A stretch of DNA of 64,000 nt, taken from Pseudomonas pseudonitroreducens (GTDB lineage: Bacteria > Pseudomonadota > Gammaproteobacteria > Pseudomonadales > Pseudomonadaceae). The notes under the pieces are model-generated. The model saw only the letters and a list, made by a program, of their open reading frames with translations. It was not told the DNA's origin and made no database searches. This document shows positions 1 through 9,500 of the stretch, in pieces (position 1 is the first letter of the stretch; each line of letters opens with the position of its first letter). The stretch covers positions 186,001 through 250,000 of the forward strand of contig NZ_BQHJ01000010.1 in the NCBI RefSeq assembly GCF_021603645.1. The letters are read 5' to 3'. Made by a program: the position numbers and the translations under genes.

Positions 1-129
1 TTATCACCGGCGGGCATGCGATCGCCGATGCCATTTGCCGCGTAATGCGCCAACGCCAATTTCTCTGAACCCGCTTCTCTCTCCTGCGGTCAATTCCATG
101 CACGAGGCAATCTCACAAGGAGCCACCGC

Positions 130-288
130 ATGGACCTCATTCGTATCCTCATCGCCATCCTGCTGCCGCCGCTGGGCGTGTTCCTCCAGGTCGGTTTCGG
201 CGGCGCGTTCTGGCTCAATATCCTGCTGACGCTGCTCGGCTACATCCCCGGCATCGTCCACGCCGTGTACATCATCGCCAAGCGCTAA
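130..288 (+). CDS. YqaE/Pmp3 family small membrane protein
   Basis: This 52-residue protein is almost entirely two hydrophobic helices (about residues 4-22 and 27-48) joined by a short Gly-rich turn, and it ends in a basic KR tail. That is the layout and length of the Pmp3/YqaE (UPF0057) family of inner-membrane proteins linked to membrane potential and salt or stress response. The ATG is preceded by an AAGGAG-type ribosome binding site. PAO1 carries a similar protein (PA0567) in the same neighbourhood. It is too short for many ORF callers. Molecular function is not established; the family assignment is by pattern only. Confidence 0.85.
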   Translation: MDLIRILIAILLPPLGVFLQVGFGGAFWLNILLTLLGYIPGIVHAVYIIAKR

Positions 289-1853
289 CCCGCCCGGCTG
301 CCTTCCCAGAAATGCTCCGCCAGCATCCGCAGTTCCGCCGACAGTTCCGCCATGCGCGCTGCGCTGCGCTGGCAGGTGCCGACCTTTTCCGCGTTGCTGT
401 CGGCTGAGCCGCGGATGGCGTGCAGGCTGCGCTGCACGTCTTCGCTGGCGACGCCCTGTTCCTCGATGGCCTCGGCGATTTCCAGGCTCATGCGCTGGAT
501 TGCCGAGACCTGCTCGCTGATCTGTTCCAGCGTGCCCGCCGCCTGCCCGGCCTGCTCCAGGCTGGCAACCGCCTGCTCACAGCAGTGCCAGAGTGCGCGC
601 ACCGAATCCTCGGCGCCCTGCTGAAGGTTGCCGACCAGTGACTGGATGTCCCGTGCGGAATTCTCCGTACGCGACGCAAGCGCCCGCACCTCGTCGGCGA
701 CCACCGCAAAACCACGCCCGCTTTCCCCGGCGCGCGCGGCCTCGATGGCGGCGTTCAGCGCTAGCAGGTTGGTCTGACCGGCCACATCGCGGATCACCTC
801 GAGCATCCGCGAGATTGCCTCGCTGTGTTCCTTCTGCTGCTCCACGGCCGTGCTGGCCGCGCGCACGCCGGCTTCCAGCGCGGCCAGTTGGCCGCGCGTG
901 CCGTGCACGTCCTGATGCCCGGACTGGGTAATGCGCTCGCTGCACTGCGCCGCCACCGCACTGTGCTGTGCGTGGCGGGCGACTTCCTGCACGCTCTGCG
1001 CCAGCTGCTGCATGGCGCTGGCGACCTGTTCGGTCTCGCGCTGCTGCAACTGCGACGCGGCGCTGCCGCCGGCCATGGCGTCGGCCAGTGCCGCGGAGTG
1101 CTCGGCCAACTGCTGCGAGGCGTCTGCCATGCGTCCGACCACTGCGGCGGTTTCCGCCTCCAGCATGCGGAAGGCGAAGTCCAGCTCGCCGAATTCGTCC
1201 TTGCGACCGGAGTAGAGCTGCTGGCTCAGCGGGTTATCGGCGATCTTCCGCGCCCGCCCGAGCAGCGCGCCCAGCGGTTGCAGGCGCAGCACCAGCCAGG
1301 CGCCCGAGGCGCCCAGCGCCAGCAGGAATGCCAGCAGCGTCAGCTTGGGCAGCAGCAGTGCGAGCAGGGCACCGCCTGCCTGCGCCAGCACCATCCCGAT
1401 CAGCAGTTGCGCCAGCAGCGGCAGACGAGGACGGTTCAATTTCGCCCCTTCGCGCAGGCGCTTGTAAAGGCGCTCCGCGGCGTCCACCTGTTCGGCGCCG
1501 GGGCGGGTGCGCACCGACTGGTACTCCACCACCTTGCCGCCATGGCGAATCGGCGTGACGAAGGCGCTGACCCAGTAGTGATCGCCGTTCTTGCAGCGGT
1601 TCTTCACCAGGCCCATCCAGCTGCGGCCCGCCTGCAGCGTCTGCCAGAGGTGGGCAAAGGCGGCAGGCGGCATGTCCGGGTGGCGCACGCGGTTGTGGTT
1701 GAAGCCCAGCAGCTCCTCGCTCGCGAAGCCGCTGATCTTGATGAAGTCCGGGTTCACATGGGTGACCGCGCCCTTGAGATCGGTGGTGGAGAGGATATTG
1801 GCGTTGCCGGGTACGTCCACCTGGCGCCCGCTGACGGGCAGGTTCTGCTTCAT
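285..1853 (-). CDS. Aer-like PAS-domain methyl-accepting chemoreceptor
   Basis: A 522-residue transducer. Residues about 15-115 form a PAS domain with the Aer-type sequence [11 protein letters not shown] and a [12 protein letters not shown] block, which in Aer proteins surrounds the FAD pocket. A hydrophobic membrane anchor lies at about 155-195, then a HAMP-like stretch and a cytoplasmic signalling domain with the highly conserved hairpin tip ([16 protein letters not shown]) near residue 360. There is no periplasmic sensor, so it should sense redox or oxygen internally and signal to CheW/CheA. The ATG at 1853 has GGAG upstream and overlaps the stop of the upstream globin-GGDEF-EAL gene by four bases, so the two are likely translated together. 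It could be a second Aer paralogue rather than the main Aer. Confidence 0.88.
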   Translation of the reverse strand: MKQNLPVSGRQVDVPGNANILSTTDLKGAVTHVNPDFIKISGFASEELLGFNHNRVRHPDMPPAAFAHLWQTLQAGRSWMGLVKNRCKNGDHYWVSAFVTPIRHGGKVVEYQSVRTRPGAEQVDAAERLYKRLREGAKLNRPRLPLLAQLLIGMVLAQAGGALLALLLPKLTLLAFLLALGASGAWLVLRLQPLGALLGRARKIADNPLSQQLYSGRKDEFGELDFAFRMLEAETAAVVGRMADASQQLAEHSAALADAMAGGSAASQLQQRETEQVASAMQQLAQSVQEVARHAQHSAVAAQCSERITQSGHQDVHGTRGQLAALEAGVRAASTAVEQQKEHSEAISRMLEVIRDVAGQTNLLALNAAIEAARAGESGRGFAVVADEVRALASRTENSARDIQSLVGNLQQGAEDSVRALWHCCEQAVASLEQAGQAAGTLEQISEQVSAIQRMSLEIAEAIEEQGVASEDVQRSLHAIRGSADSNAEKVGTCQRSAARMAELSAELRMLAEHFWEGSRAG

Positions 1854-4030
1854 CGCTGGTGCTCCAGGCTGGTCTGGAACAGTTGCTCCGGCGCCAGCGG
1901 CTTGCTGAACAGGAAGCCCTGGGCGTGGCGACAACCTTCCTGGCGCAGGAAGTCGAGATGTTCCTGGCGCTCCACGCCCTCGGCCACCACTTCCAGGCCG
2001 AGGCTGTGGCCCAGGCCGATGATGGCCCGGCAGATGGCGCTGAGCTCCGGGTCGTCCGGCACGCGGGTGATGAAACTGCGGTCGACCTTGAGGATGTGCA
2101 GCGGGTAGCGCTTGAGATAGCCCAGCGACGAATAGCCGGTGCCGAAATCGTCCAGAGCCAGGCGCACGCCCTCGGCGGCCAGCTCACGCAGGCAGGCGAG
2201 GGTTTCCGCGCCATCCTGCATCAGCAGGCTTTCGGTGATCTCCAGCACCAGGCTGCACGGCGACAGGCCGCTCTCGGCGAGAATCTGCTGCACCCGAGCG
2301 GCGAAGCCCGGTTGCTGCAACTGCCGACTCGACAGGTTGACCGAGCAGTACAGGCTGCGATGCCCCTGGCTCTGCCACAGCGCTGTCTGTCGACACGCCT
2401 GGCGCAGCACCCAGTCGCCGACCGGGACGATCTCGCCGGATTCCTCCAGCGCCGGGATGAAGTCCAGCGGCGACACCGACTGGCCGTCGTGCTTCCAGCG
2501 CAGCAGCACCTCCACCGCCTCCCAGTGTGGCGAGTCGCGGTCCAGGCGGACGATGGGCTGGTAGTGCAGGCTGAACTCCTCGCGGCGCAGCGCCTGCGCC
2601 AGCGCGCTTTCCAGGTCCAGCCGGCGCTGCGCCTCGGCCTGCAGTTCGAGGCTGAAGCGCGCGTACTGCGCCTTGCCGGCCTCCTTGGCGCGGTACAGCG
2701 CGAGGTCGGCGGCCTGCAGCGTGTCGATGGCCTGGCCGTCGGTCATCAGCCCGGTGATGCCGATGCTGGCGCTGACCACCAGCGTGCGGCCGTCCACGTG
2801 CAGCGGCTGGCGCAGGCAATCGAGCATGCGCTGTGCGACCTGTTCGGCATCGACCAGGCTGGCCAGGTCATCCAGCAGCACGACGAACTCGTCACCGCCG
2901 AAACGCGCCAGGTGATCGCCCGGGCGCAGGCAGCGCAGCAAACGCTGGGAAACTTCCACCAGCACCCGGTCGCCCACCGCGTGGCCGAGGCTGTCGTTGA
3001 TCAGCTTGAAGCGGTCCAGATCGATGAACAACAGGCCGGACTCGCGTGCGCCAGGGCGACGCTGGCGCATCAGGGCCTGCTGCAGCAGTTCGTCCAGGCG
3101 CAGACGATTGCCCAGGCCGGTGAGCGGGTCGTGCCGCGCCGCGTGGCTGAGCTGGTGTTCGCTGGCCTTGTGCTGGCTGATATCCGTCTGTGAGCCGGCC
3201 ATGCGCCCGTCGGTGACCACCCCGCGCGCCAGCACCCAGAGGTAATTGCCGTCGCGCTGGCGGATGCGGTACTCGTGGCTGAGCAGCGCGCTGCTGCCGC
3301 GCAGGTGCGCATCGATGGCCTTGCGCAGGCCGGGCAGGTCGTCCGGGTGCACGCGGGCGAACCAACTGGTGCTGCCTTCGCCGAGGTTGTCGCGGGTCAG
3401 GCCGAGCATGCGCGCCCAGCGTTCGGAGACGTAGAGGCGGTCGTTGCCCAGGTCCCAGTCCCAGATGCCGTCGTTGGCGCCACGCAGGGCGCGGGCGAAG
3501 CGCGCCTCGCTGTCCTCCAGCGCCTGGCGCTGGGCGGCGCCGTAGGTATCGATGGCCAGGGACATGTCGAAGAACACCCGCTTGAGCAGGCTGGCGTAGG
3601 TCTTCGCCTCCGGGGCGTCGCCCATCAGGTCGGCGAGCATCTGCTCCAGGTACAGCCGGTAGGCGCCCAGGTACCATTTCAATTCGACGCCTACCTGCTG
3701 GTGTACCAGCCCGATGCGCAGGCGGTCGCGCACGTAGTCGGCGTCTTGCGGGGCGTCCCACAGCTGGCGGTAGTACTCGAACTGGCTGCATTTCAGCCGC
3801 GCCAGTGTCGCCGGTTCGGCGAGGATCGCCCCCAGTGGCGGGTAGTTGCGCAGGTGATCGTAGAGCTGCTCGATGAAGCGCTGGTGGCAGCCCTCCAGTT
3901 CACTGGCGCGGCCGTGGAGATTACGTCCATCCTCCTCGCTCCACTCCAGGTAACTCAGGCGCTGATCGACTTCCATCGTCGACAGGCCGATGCGCTCGAG
4001 CACGCTATCGAGCTTCGGTCCCAGGCCCAT
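1850..4030 (-). CDS. Globin-coupled PAS-GGDEF-EAL cyclic-di-GMP enzyme
   Basis: A 726-residue soluble protein. Residues about 1-165 look like a sensor globin (all-helical; His110 in GLVHQQVG is the likely proximal haem ligand), followed by PAS (about 175-295), GGDEF (about 335-495) and EAL (about 500-720). The GGDEF motif is intact and has an RxxD inhibitory site five residues before it. The EAL signature reads EVL, a tolerated variant, and the DDFGTGYSS loop is present. In the family this makes an oxygen-responsive diguanylate cyclase and/or phosphodiesterase; which activity dominates cannot be read here. The start at 4030 has AAGGAG. The four-base overlap with the Aer-like chemoreceptor suggests the pair links oxygen sensing to both motility and cyclic-di-GMP. 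Confidence 0.88.
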   Translation of the reverse strand: MGLGPKLDSVLERIGLSTMEVDQRLSYLEWSEEDGRNLHGRASELEGCHQRFIEQLYDHLRNYPPLGAILAEPATLARLKCSQFEYYRQLWDAPQDADYVRDRLRIGLVHQQVGVELKWYLGAYRLYLEQMLADLMGDAPEAKTYASLLKRVFFDMSLAIDTYGAAQRQALEDSEARFARALRGANDGIWDWDLGNDRLYVSERWARMLGLTRDNLGEGSTSWFARVHPDDLPGLRKAIDAHLRGSSALLSHEYRIRQRDGNYLWVLARGVVTDGRMAGSQTDISQHKASEHQLSHAARHDPLTGLGNRLRLDELLQQALMRQRRPGARESGLLFIDLDRFKLINDSLGHAVGDRVLVEVSQRLLRCLRPGDHLARFGGDEFVVLLDDLASLVDAEQVAQRMLDCLRQPLHVDGRTLVVSASIGITGLMTDGQAIDTLQAADLALYRAKEAGKAQYARFSLELQAEAQRRLDLESALAQALRREEFSLHYQPIVRLDRDSPHWEAVEVLLRWKHDGQSVSPLDFIPALEESGEIVPVGDWVLRQACRQTALWQSQGHRSLYCSVNLSSRQLQQPGFAARVQQILAESGLSPCSLVLEITESLLMQDGAETLACLRELAAEGVRLALDDFGTGYSSLGYLKRYPLHILKVDRSFITRVPDDPELSAICRAIIGLGHSLGLEVVAEGVERQEHLDFLRQEGCRHAQGFLFSKPLAPEQLFQTSLEHQR

Positions 4031-4064
4031 GTTCTGCTCCTTGCGGGTCTGCTGTTTTTGTCGG

Positions 4065-4130
4065 GCATGAAAAAAGCGCCGGCTCGTCGTCTCGTCGAAA
4101 TCGACGGCGACCAACTCGGCGCTTTGTCTT
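4065..4130 (-). terminator. Hairpin with T-run between the 4197 gene and the globin gene
   Basis: On the minus strand the arms AAGCGCCG and CGGCGCTT are perfect complements enclosing a self-complementary loop of about 34 bases, and the second arm runs into TTTTTT. It lies downstream of the small hypothetical gene and upstream of the globin-GGDEF-EAL gene. It is most simply a terminator for the first, but could also attenuate the second. Confidence 0.6.
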
Positions 4131-4196
4131 GCAGGCCCACAAGTCCTGCCCGGCAAAGCCAGCTTCCGCAACGGCGGAACGCGGGTGGTTTGTCTT

Positions 4197-4535
4197 TTAC
4201 ACCAGGGGACGGGGGGCCGACAACTCTTGCAGCGCGCCGCTCAGGCGCTGGCGCAACTCGCCCAGTTCGCGAGAGCGGAAGGCATGGCGGGTCTTCTCCA
4301 GCACGCCGATAGCGTCGGCGAGCAGCGCCAGCATTCGCGCCGAATCGCTCAAAGGCGCGTCCTTGAACCATCGGCACAGCGGCGCCTGCTCGCAATTGCG
4401 CGGTCCTTCCATCACCGCGCAGGGCAGCTCATAGGCCGCCAGCAGCGCACGAACCTGGCGCGCCAGCGCCGGGTCCTGGGAAGTGACCAGCAACTGGACC
4501 GGATACCGGTGGAGAGTCATGAGGGGCTCGCTCAT
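4197..4535 (-). CDS. Hypothetical protein, pseudomonad type
   Basis: A 112-residue protein I do not recognise. It begins with a beta-alpha segment resembling the first strand of a receiver or Rossmann fold (YPVQLLVTSQDPALARQVRALL), has two cysteines in NCEQAPLCRWF, then a helical, arginine-rich C-terminal half (about residues 65-108). No signal peptide or membrane segment is seen. Two starts are possible (4535 or Met6 at 4520); neither has a strong ribosome binding site. It precedes the oxygen-sensing pair on the same strand, but an apparent terminator separates them. PAO1 has small hypotheticals at the equivalent place (PA0573/PA0574), which supports it being a real gene. Confidence 0.6.
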   Translation of the reverse strand: MSEPLMTLHRYPVQLLVTSQDPALARQVRALLAAYELPCAVMEGPRNCEQAPLCRWFKDAPLSDSARMLALLADAIGVLEKTRHAFRSRELGELRQRLSGALQELSAPRPLV

Positions 4536-4680
4536 ATCAGGGAGATGCCAATTTAATGGCTAGTGGCTATCTGATATTGACCCCTGTCATGTCGACGGAG
4601 CGCTCGCGTCAGGTGGTCGACGGCCAGTGTGAAGTGGCCCGCAATACGGTGTCGGAAAACTGCCATAAACGCGCGGAAAA

Positions 4681-4758
4681 CGTAGGGCGCATAAGCTGGA
4701 ACAGGTTATCCGCCAGAGCCTCGGCGGCGGATAACGCTGGCGCGTTATGCGCCCTACG
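4681..4758. repeat. Long inverted repeat (cruciform-type intergenic element)
   Basis: The outer arms are CGTAGGGCGCATAA and TTATGCGCCCTACG. Nested inside is a second pair (GTTATCCGCC / GGCGGATAAC). The unit of about 78 bases would fold into one extended hairpin. This type of GTAGGGCGCATAA palindrome is a familiar interspersed repeat in pseudomonads; copy number here cannot be judged from one window. Confidence 0.75.
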
Positions 4759-4795
4759 TGATGGACATCAGCAACTCCCTTTCCCTTTCGCGGCG

Positions 4796-4828
4796 GCGTG
4801 AAGCGATGGGTATCGCTTCGCTCCACGC
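4796..4828. repeat. Short palindromic repeat
   Basis: GAAGCGAT and ATCGCTTC flank a GGGT loop, with GCGTG and CACGC extending the pairing. It resembles another common pseudomonad interspersed palindrome. It lies downstream of the BRO-N gene, but there is no T-run, so it is not a clear terminator. Confidence 0.55.
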
Positions 4829-4855
4829 CATCCTACGGGAGCGCCTGTGGATGCA

Positions 4856-5341
4856 TCAGTGCAGCGAGCGCACCTGATCTTCCATCATCCGCAGCGCATC
4901 GCTCCAGCGCACCCAGAGCTTGCCCTGCCAGTCCATCACGCTCATCAGGCGGCCTTCCACCTGCTCCATGCGCCGCTGCGGCAGGTGCGGATTGTGCTGC
5001 TGCGCATCTCTCAGCGCCGGCAGCACCTCGCTGCTGATCCACTGGCGCAGGCTGCGGTTTTCCGGGTGGTAGAAATGCACCATCAGCAGCGTGTACAGGC
5101 CGCTTTCACTGACCAGATAGAGCTTTTCATCGCAGCCGGCCAGGTGCTCATGACGAAGCTGGTCCGGATCGAGCTTGCTGGTGACCCGTTCACCCAGGTG
5201 GCTGTTGGTCAGCTTGGCCAGATCGCGCAGGACGAACCACGCCTGCCGCTCGATCAGCAGCCCGCGCAGGCGACGGTTGTAACGTTGGAATACGGTAGGA
5301 ATCAGGCCATCGTCGGCCGATGGCGAATCGGAAAACTTCAT
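4856..5341 (-). CDS. BRO family N-terminal domain protein (antirepressor-like)
   Basis: A 161-residue protein. Residues about 12-110 match the BRO-N fold: an N-terminal strand, RGLLIERQAWFVLRDLAKLTN, then a VSESGLYTLLMVHFYHPENRSLRQWISSEVLPALR core. BRO-N domains occur in phage antirepressors and in orphan chromosomal regulators, where they bind DNA. No Ant/KilA C-terminal domain is present; the last 50 residues are unlike the usual partners. The start at 5341 has GGAG seven bases upstream. No other phage genes flank it, so it is either a domesticated regulator or the remnant of a lost element. It sits next to the toxin-antitoxin pair and a tRNA, a typical insertion neighbourhood. Confidence 0.8.
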   Translation of the reverse strand: MKFSDSPSADDGLIPTVFQRYNRRLRGLLIERQAWFVLRDLAKLTNSHLGERVTSKLDPDQLRHEHLAGCDEKLYLVSESGLYTLLMVHFYHPENRSLRQWISSEVLPALRDAQQHNPHLPQRRMEQVEGRLMSVMDWQGKLWVRWSDALRMMEDQVRSLH

Positions 5342-5739
5342 GCTGTCTCTCCATGTACATCCAGGAAGCCGCCGCCCCAACAAGCGAAAAGGGCGGCGGA
5401 CCGTGCAAGGGTGGAATGCCGGATGCGAGAGCGAACCGGTAGGGCAATAGCCCACCTCACACGGTCCGCCATAGACCGAGAGACAGTGAATGCTAGTCAG
5501 CAATCGCTCTCTGCGAATGGCTTGCGTGTCGCTCTCGCTTTTCAGGATTCCACTCCCGGCCACGGCGAACCGTGGCAGACGGAACGCTACGCAGTGCCCT
5601 TGTAGGACAGCAACGCCGTTGGGGCGTAGGGCGATTCCTGATTTCCCCACTTTCGCCCGACGGCATCATTTGCTGTGGCGAAATACTTGCCCTGGGGCGG
5701 CGCCAAGACCAACGGAGGCTCCACCAGTCTGGTTCTATC
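5342..5739. other. Gene-free stretch upstream of the toxin-antitoxin pair
   Basis: No convincing ORF. It contains an inverted repeat with perfect 11-base arms (GGCGGACCGTG at 5395-5405 and CACGGTCCGCC at 5460-5470) and a small hairpin GCCACGG-CGAA-CCGTGGC near 5562-5579. The promoter for the downstream toxin begins at its right edge. Confidence 0.55.
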
Positions 5740-5788
5740 TTGTGGTCGCGGATTAGGATTCCTATAGTCGACATACGCCATTGGCGTA
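5740..5788 (+). promoter_or_regulatory. Promoter and palindromic operator of the toxin-antitoxin operon
   Basis: A sigma70-type promoter reads TTGTGG (5740-5745), a 17-base spacer and TATAGT (5763-5768). A TAGGA-T-TCCTA palindrome (5754-5764) overlaps the -10 region. A perfect 15-base palindrome, TACGCC-ATT-GGCGTA (5774-5788), lies at about the start of transcription. Xre-type antitoxins usually repress their own operon through such sites; this role is inferred. Confidence 0.65.
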
Positions 5789-5807
5789 CTCGATGGGCAG
5801 AGATGTC

Positions 5808-6122
5808 ATGATCTTCATTGAGACGCCGATTTTCACCGAAGACCTGTACGAGCATCTGAACGACGAGGAATACCGTGAATTTCAGCAGTATCTCGCCGTC
5901 AGCCCGAAAGCGGGGGCGGTGATTCCGGGAACGGGCGGCCTACGCAAGGTGCGCTGGAGTAGCGCAGGCGTTGGCAAGCGTGGCGGTGTTCGGGTGATCT
6001 ATTACTACCTCAGTCGTGCAGGCCAGATACGTCTGCTTCTGATCTACCGCAAAGGTGCCAAGGACAATCTCACGGAACTGGAGAAAGGCGTGCTCCGCAA
6101 ACTGAACCAAGGGTGGCAATGA
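5808..6122 (+). CDS. RelE/HigB-family toxin of a type II toxin-antitoxin system
   Basis: A 104-residue basic protein with RelE/ParE-fold features: an N-terminal IFTEDLYEHLNDEEYREFQQYL helix pair, GLRKVRWSSAGVGKRGGVRVIYYY and RLLLIYRKGAKDNLTELEKGVLRKL. The GKRGGVRVIYY block and the toxin-first order match the HigB2-like subgroup, whose members cut mRNA in the ribosome. The start chosen is ATG at 5808; an in-frame ATG at 5793 would add five residues. The gene overlaps the antitoxin start by four bases, and a promoter with palindromes lies just upstream. Toxin activity is inferred from family and context. Confidence 0.85.
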   Translation: MIFIETPIFTEDLYEHLNDEEYREFQQYLAVSPKAGAVIPGTGGLRKVRWSSAGVGKRGGVRVIYYYLSRAGQIRLLLIYRKGAKDNLTELEKGVLRKLNQGWQ

Positions 6123-6412
6123 TGGAAAAAAGTCTCTTTGACCGGCTTGCCGAAAGCATGGAGCAAATGAACGAGATAGGCAGGGGAGCCCGCGAGCCCT
6201 CTCGGGTTTTCCACGTCGATGCCTTTCAGGTTCGCAGCATCCGTAAGGCGACAGGTCTTTCCCAAGTGGCATTCGCCCGTACCATCGACGTGGCGGTGGG
6301 CACATTGCGCAATTGGGAGCAGGGGCGCCGTGAGCCGGATGGTCCGGCAAGGGCTCTGCTGCGAGCGATCCACAACGATCCGGAACATGTGCTCGCAGCG
6401 TTGCGCAATTAA
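6119..6412 (+). CDS. Xre/HigA-type helix-turn-helix antitoxin
   Basis: A 97-residue protein with an acidic, helical N-terminal segment and a C-terminal helix-turn-helix at about residues 47-90 (VRSIRKATGLSQVAFARTIDVAVGTLRNWEQGRREP). This is the usual form of an antitoxin that neutralises a RelE-type toxin and represses the operon. Translation probably starts at the ATG at 6119, which overlaps the toxin stop (ATGA); a second ATG follows at 6122. AAGGGTGG upstream could serve as the ribosome binding site. A strong bidirectional terminator follows the gene. Confidence 0.86.
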   Translation: MMEKSLFDRLAESMEQMNEIGRGAREPSRVFHVDAFQVRSIRKATGLSQVAFARTIDVAVGTLRNWEQGRREPDGPARALLRAIHNDPEHVLAALRN

Positions 6413-6434
6413 TCGCTTGCGTCGCCAGAAACGC

Positions 6435-6462
6435 AAAAAGCCGCGCATCCGCGCGGCTTTTT
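6435..6462. terminator. Bidirectional intrinsic terminator between antitoxin and tRNA
   Basis: AAAAAGCCGCGC, a loop of ATCC, then GCGCGGCTTTTT: a perfect 12-base stem with A and T runs on its two sides. It can end both the plus-strand toxin-antitoxin transcript and the minus-strand tRNA transcript. Confidence 0.85.
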
Positions 6463-6472
6463 GCTGAAGAGG

Positions 6473-6549
6473 TGGTGGGCCCACACGGACTTGAACCGTG
6501 GACCAAAGGATTATGAGTCCTCTGCTCTAACCAACTGAGCTATAGGCCC
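6473..6549 (-). tRNA. tRNA with CAT anticodon, probably tRNA-Ile2 (lysidine type)
   Basis: The 77-base sequence folds as a complete cloverleaf with acceptor arms GGGCCTA and TGGGCCC, discriminator A and an encoded CCA. The anticodon loop is CTCATAA, giving CAT. The acceptor stem has C4-G69 and C5-G68 pairs and the anticodon stem starts AGGA, as in tRNA-Ile2 substrates of TilS, rather than the elongator tRNA-Met pattern. Automated tools often call this tRNA-Met. It is transcribed toward the toxin-antitoxin pair. Confidence 0.85.
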
Positions 6550-6565
6550 CCAGAAGGCGGGCGGA

Positions 6566-9500
6566 TTATACCGGGGCGTTCTGGCTAGCGCCAACCGGAT
6601 GCAGCGGGACCAGGAACCTGTTGGCAAAGGCGTCGGCCGGCAGCGGGGGGCTGAGGGCGTAGCCCTGGATCTGGTCGCAGCCTTCGGCTTCGAGGAAGCG
6701 TTCCTGGGCTTCGTGCTCCACGCCCTCGGCGATCACCGTGAGGTTCATGCTGCGGCCCAGGGCAATGATGGCGCGGGCGATGGCGGCGTCGTGGGGGTCG
6801 TCCGGCAGGCCGTGGACGAAGGATTGGTCGATCTTCAGGGTATCCAGCGGCAATTGCTTGAGGTAGCTGAGCGAGGAGTAGCCGGTGCCGAAGTCGTCGA
6901 TGGCCAGTTGCACGCCCAGGTGCTTGAGACTGTGCAGGATCGACAGGGCCTCCTCGGTCTGGTGCATGAGGAAGCTTTCGGTGATCTCCAGCTGCAGGCG
7001 CGAGGGCTGGAGGTTGTAGTGGGCGAGCAGTTCGCGGATACGTTCGACCAGGTTGGTCTGGCGCAGTTGCGCGCCGGCCAGGTTGACCGAGAGCGGGCCG
7101 AAGGCGGCGTGGCTTTCCTGCCAGCGGCTCATCTGCCGGCAGGCTTCGCGCAGGACCCAGTCGCCCAATGGCAGGATCAGGCCATTTTCCTCGGCCAGGG
7201 GGATGAAGCGGTCCGGAGATATCGCGCCGAATTGCGGATGTTTCCAGCGGATCAGCGCTTCTGCCCCCACCAGTTGGCCGGTGCCGAGGGAGAGCTTGGG
7301 CTGGTAGTAGAGCTGCAGCTGGTCGCTTTCCAGCGCGCGGCGCAATTCGTGCTCCAGGGCCATGCGCTCGGTGGCCTGGAAGGTCAGTTCGCGGGTGTAG
7401 AACTCGACACGGTTGCGGCCCTGGGCCTTGGCCCGGTACATGGCAGCGTCGGCGTTCTTCACCAGGGTGGCGACGTCGCTGCCATCGCTGGGGTAAAGGC
7501 AGATGCCGATGCTGGCGCTGACGAAGAACTCCTGTTCGCCGGCGATGAATGGTTTTTCGAAGCAGAGCAGCAATTTGTTCGCGACATGTTCGGCGTCCAG
7601 CGCGTGGTGCAGGCCCGGCAGCAGGATGATGAATTCGTCGCCGCCCTGGCGGGCCACGGTGTCGACGTCGCGCAGTTGTTCGCGCAGGCGCGTGGCGATG
7701 GACTTGAGCAGCAGGTCGCCGACCGGGTGGCCGAGGCTGTCGTTGATGTGCTTGAAGCAGTCGAGGTCGAGGAACAGCACGGCGCCCTGATGATCGTCTT
7801 CCTGGGCTTCCTTGAGGGAGGCGTTCAGGCGGCTTTCGAACAGCAGGCGGTTGGGCAGCCCGGTGAGTGGGTCGTGGTGGGCCTGGTAGTCGAGCCGCGC
7901 CTGGGCGTACTTGAGGGTGGAAATATCGGCGAACACGCCGACGTAGTGCGTCAGCTCACCTTCGGCATCGCGCACAGCGCTGACGGTGAGCCACTCCGGG
8001 TACAGCTCCTGGTTCTTCCGCCGGTTCCAGATTTCGCCCTGCCAATGGCCCTCGGCGTTGAGCTGGTGCCAGAGGGCGACGTAAAAGCTGCTGTCGTGCT
8101 GGCCGGAGGCGAGCAGTCGCGGCGAGCTGCCGAGAGCTTCCTGCTCGCTGTAGCCGGTGATCTCGCTGAAGGCGCGATTGACCGCGACTATCCGCTGGCG
8201 CGCGTCGGTGATCATCACGCCTTCGGCGGTGCTCTCGAACACGGTGGCGGCGAGGCGGAGCTTTTCCTGCATCTGCTGCTGCTCGGTGATGTCGCGAGCG
8301 ATGGTCAGCATGCAGTCGTCGTTGCCGATGGTGATGCGGTGGGCCGACAGCTCGCACAGGCGCAGGCTGCCGTCGCGGGTGCGGATCTGTGCGGTGAAGT
8401 CCGGGGCGCTGGCGGCGCCATCGAGGATGCTCAGCAGCTTGCCGCGGTCGGCCGGGTTGGCCCACAGGCGCAGGTCGAGGGTGGAGCGCTCGGCGGCTTC
8501 CTCGCGCGTGTAGCCGGTGATGCGGGTGAAGCCCTGGTTCACTTCCACCAGCCGGCCGTCGCTGATACGCGAAATGAGCATGCCGTCCGGGGAGGCGTGG
8601 AAGGCCTTGGCGAACTTCTCCTCGGAGACGCGCAGTTGTTCCTGGGTTTCCTTGACCTGGGAGATGTTGCGCACCACCACCACCAGTGCCGGCGTGTCGT
8701 CGAGGACAATGTGCTGGGCCGAGAGCAGGGCAGTGAAGCGCGTGCCGTCGCGGCGGTTTAGCGGGATCTCGACGTTGTTCAGCGGCTCGCCCTGCAGGCG
8801 CGAAAGCATCGCCGGGCCCATCCCCGGCTCGCCCCAGATGCCCAGCTCGGTGGAGGTCTTGCCCAGTGCTTCGCTGGCGGGAATGCCGATCTGCTGCTCG
8901 AAGGTGCTGTTCACCGCGAGCAACTGGCCATCGACGCGGCGCGCGAGGACGATGATGTCCGGGCAGTGGTGGAACACCGAGGCGAACTTCTGTTCGGACA
9001 GGCGCAGGGCCTGTTCGGTGTGCATGGCCTCGGTGATGTCGATCATCAGGCCGCGCAGGATCAGGTCGTCGTCGTGGTGGATCAGCGTGACGATGTCGCG
9101 AATCCAGACGATCCGCCCATCGGCGGCGAGCATGCGGTAGTCGAAGCTGTGGTTGCGCCCGGCCTGGCTCTCGGAAAGGCAGAAGTGAATGGCGTGCTCG
9201 GCGTCGTCGGGGTGCAGCGTGCGTTGCCAGAAGCCGGGCTCCAGCCAGTCCATGATCGGGTAGCCGAGCAGCCGCTGGGCATGCGGCGAAACGTAGGTGA
9301 AGCGGTTCTCCGCCAGGCGCATTTCCCAGGCAATGGCGGTGAGGCTTTCCACCAGGCCGCGGTAGTGCTGTTCGCTATCGCGCAGGGCCTGTTCGAGCTT
9401 CTCGCGGCGCTGCATCTCGCCGCGCAGGCGGCGGTTCATGGTGAACAGCACGAGCAGGGTGAGGGCGGTCAGCAGGGCGATGGGAACGACGACGCGAAAT

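Larger units (their letters stand above)
4536..4855. other. Gene-free stretch with palindromic repeats
   Basis: This 320-base interval holds no convincing ORF. Its content is two palindromic repeat units, listed separately at 4681-4758 and 4796-4828. Confidence 0.6.

Noticed and set aside
825-2108. A 427-codon open frame on the plus strand across the chemoreceptor gene
   Set aside because: It is antisense to a gene with clear domains. Long antisense open frames are common at this GC content and its translation is low-complexity.
4140-4200. Possible cyclic-di-GMP riboswitch (GEMM-like GACAAACC) before the globin gene
   Set aside because: The conserved GEMM segments do not occur in the right order or strand, so the similarity is partial only.
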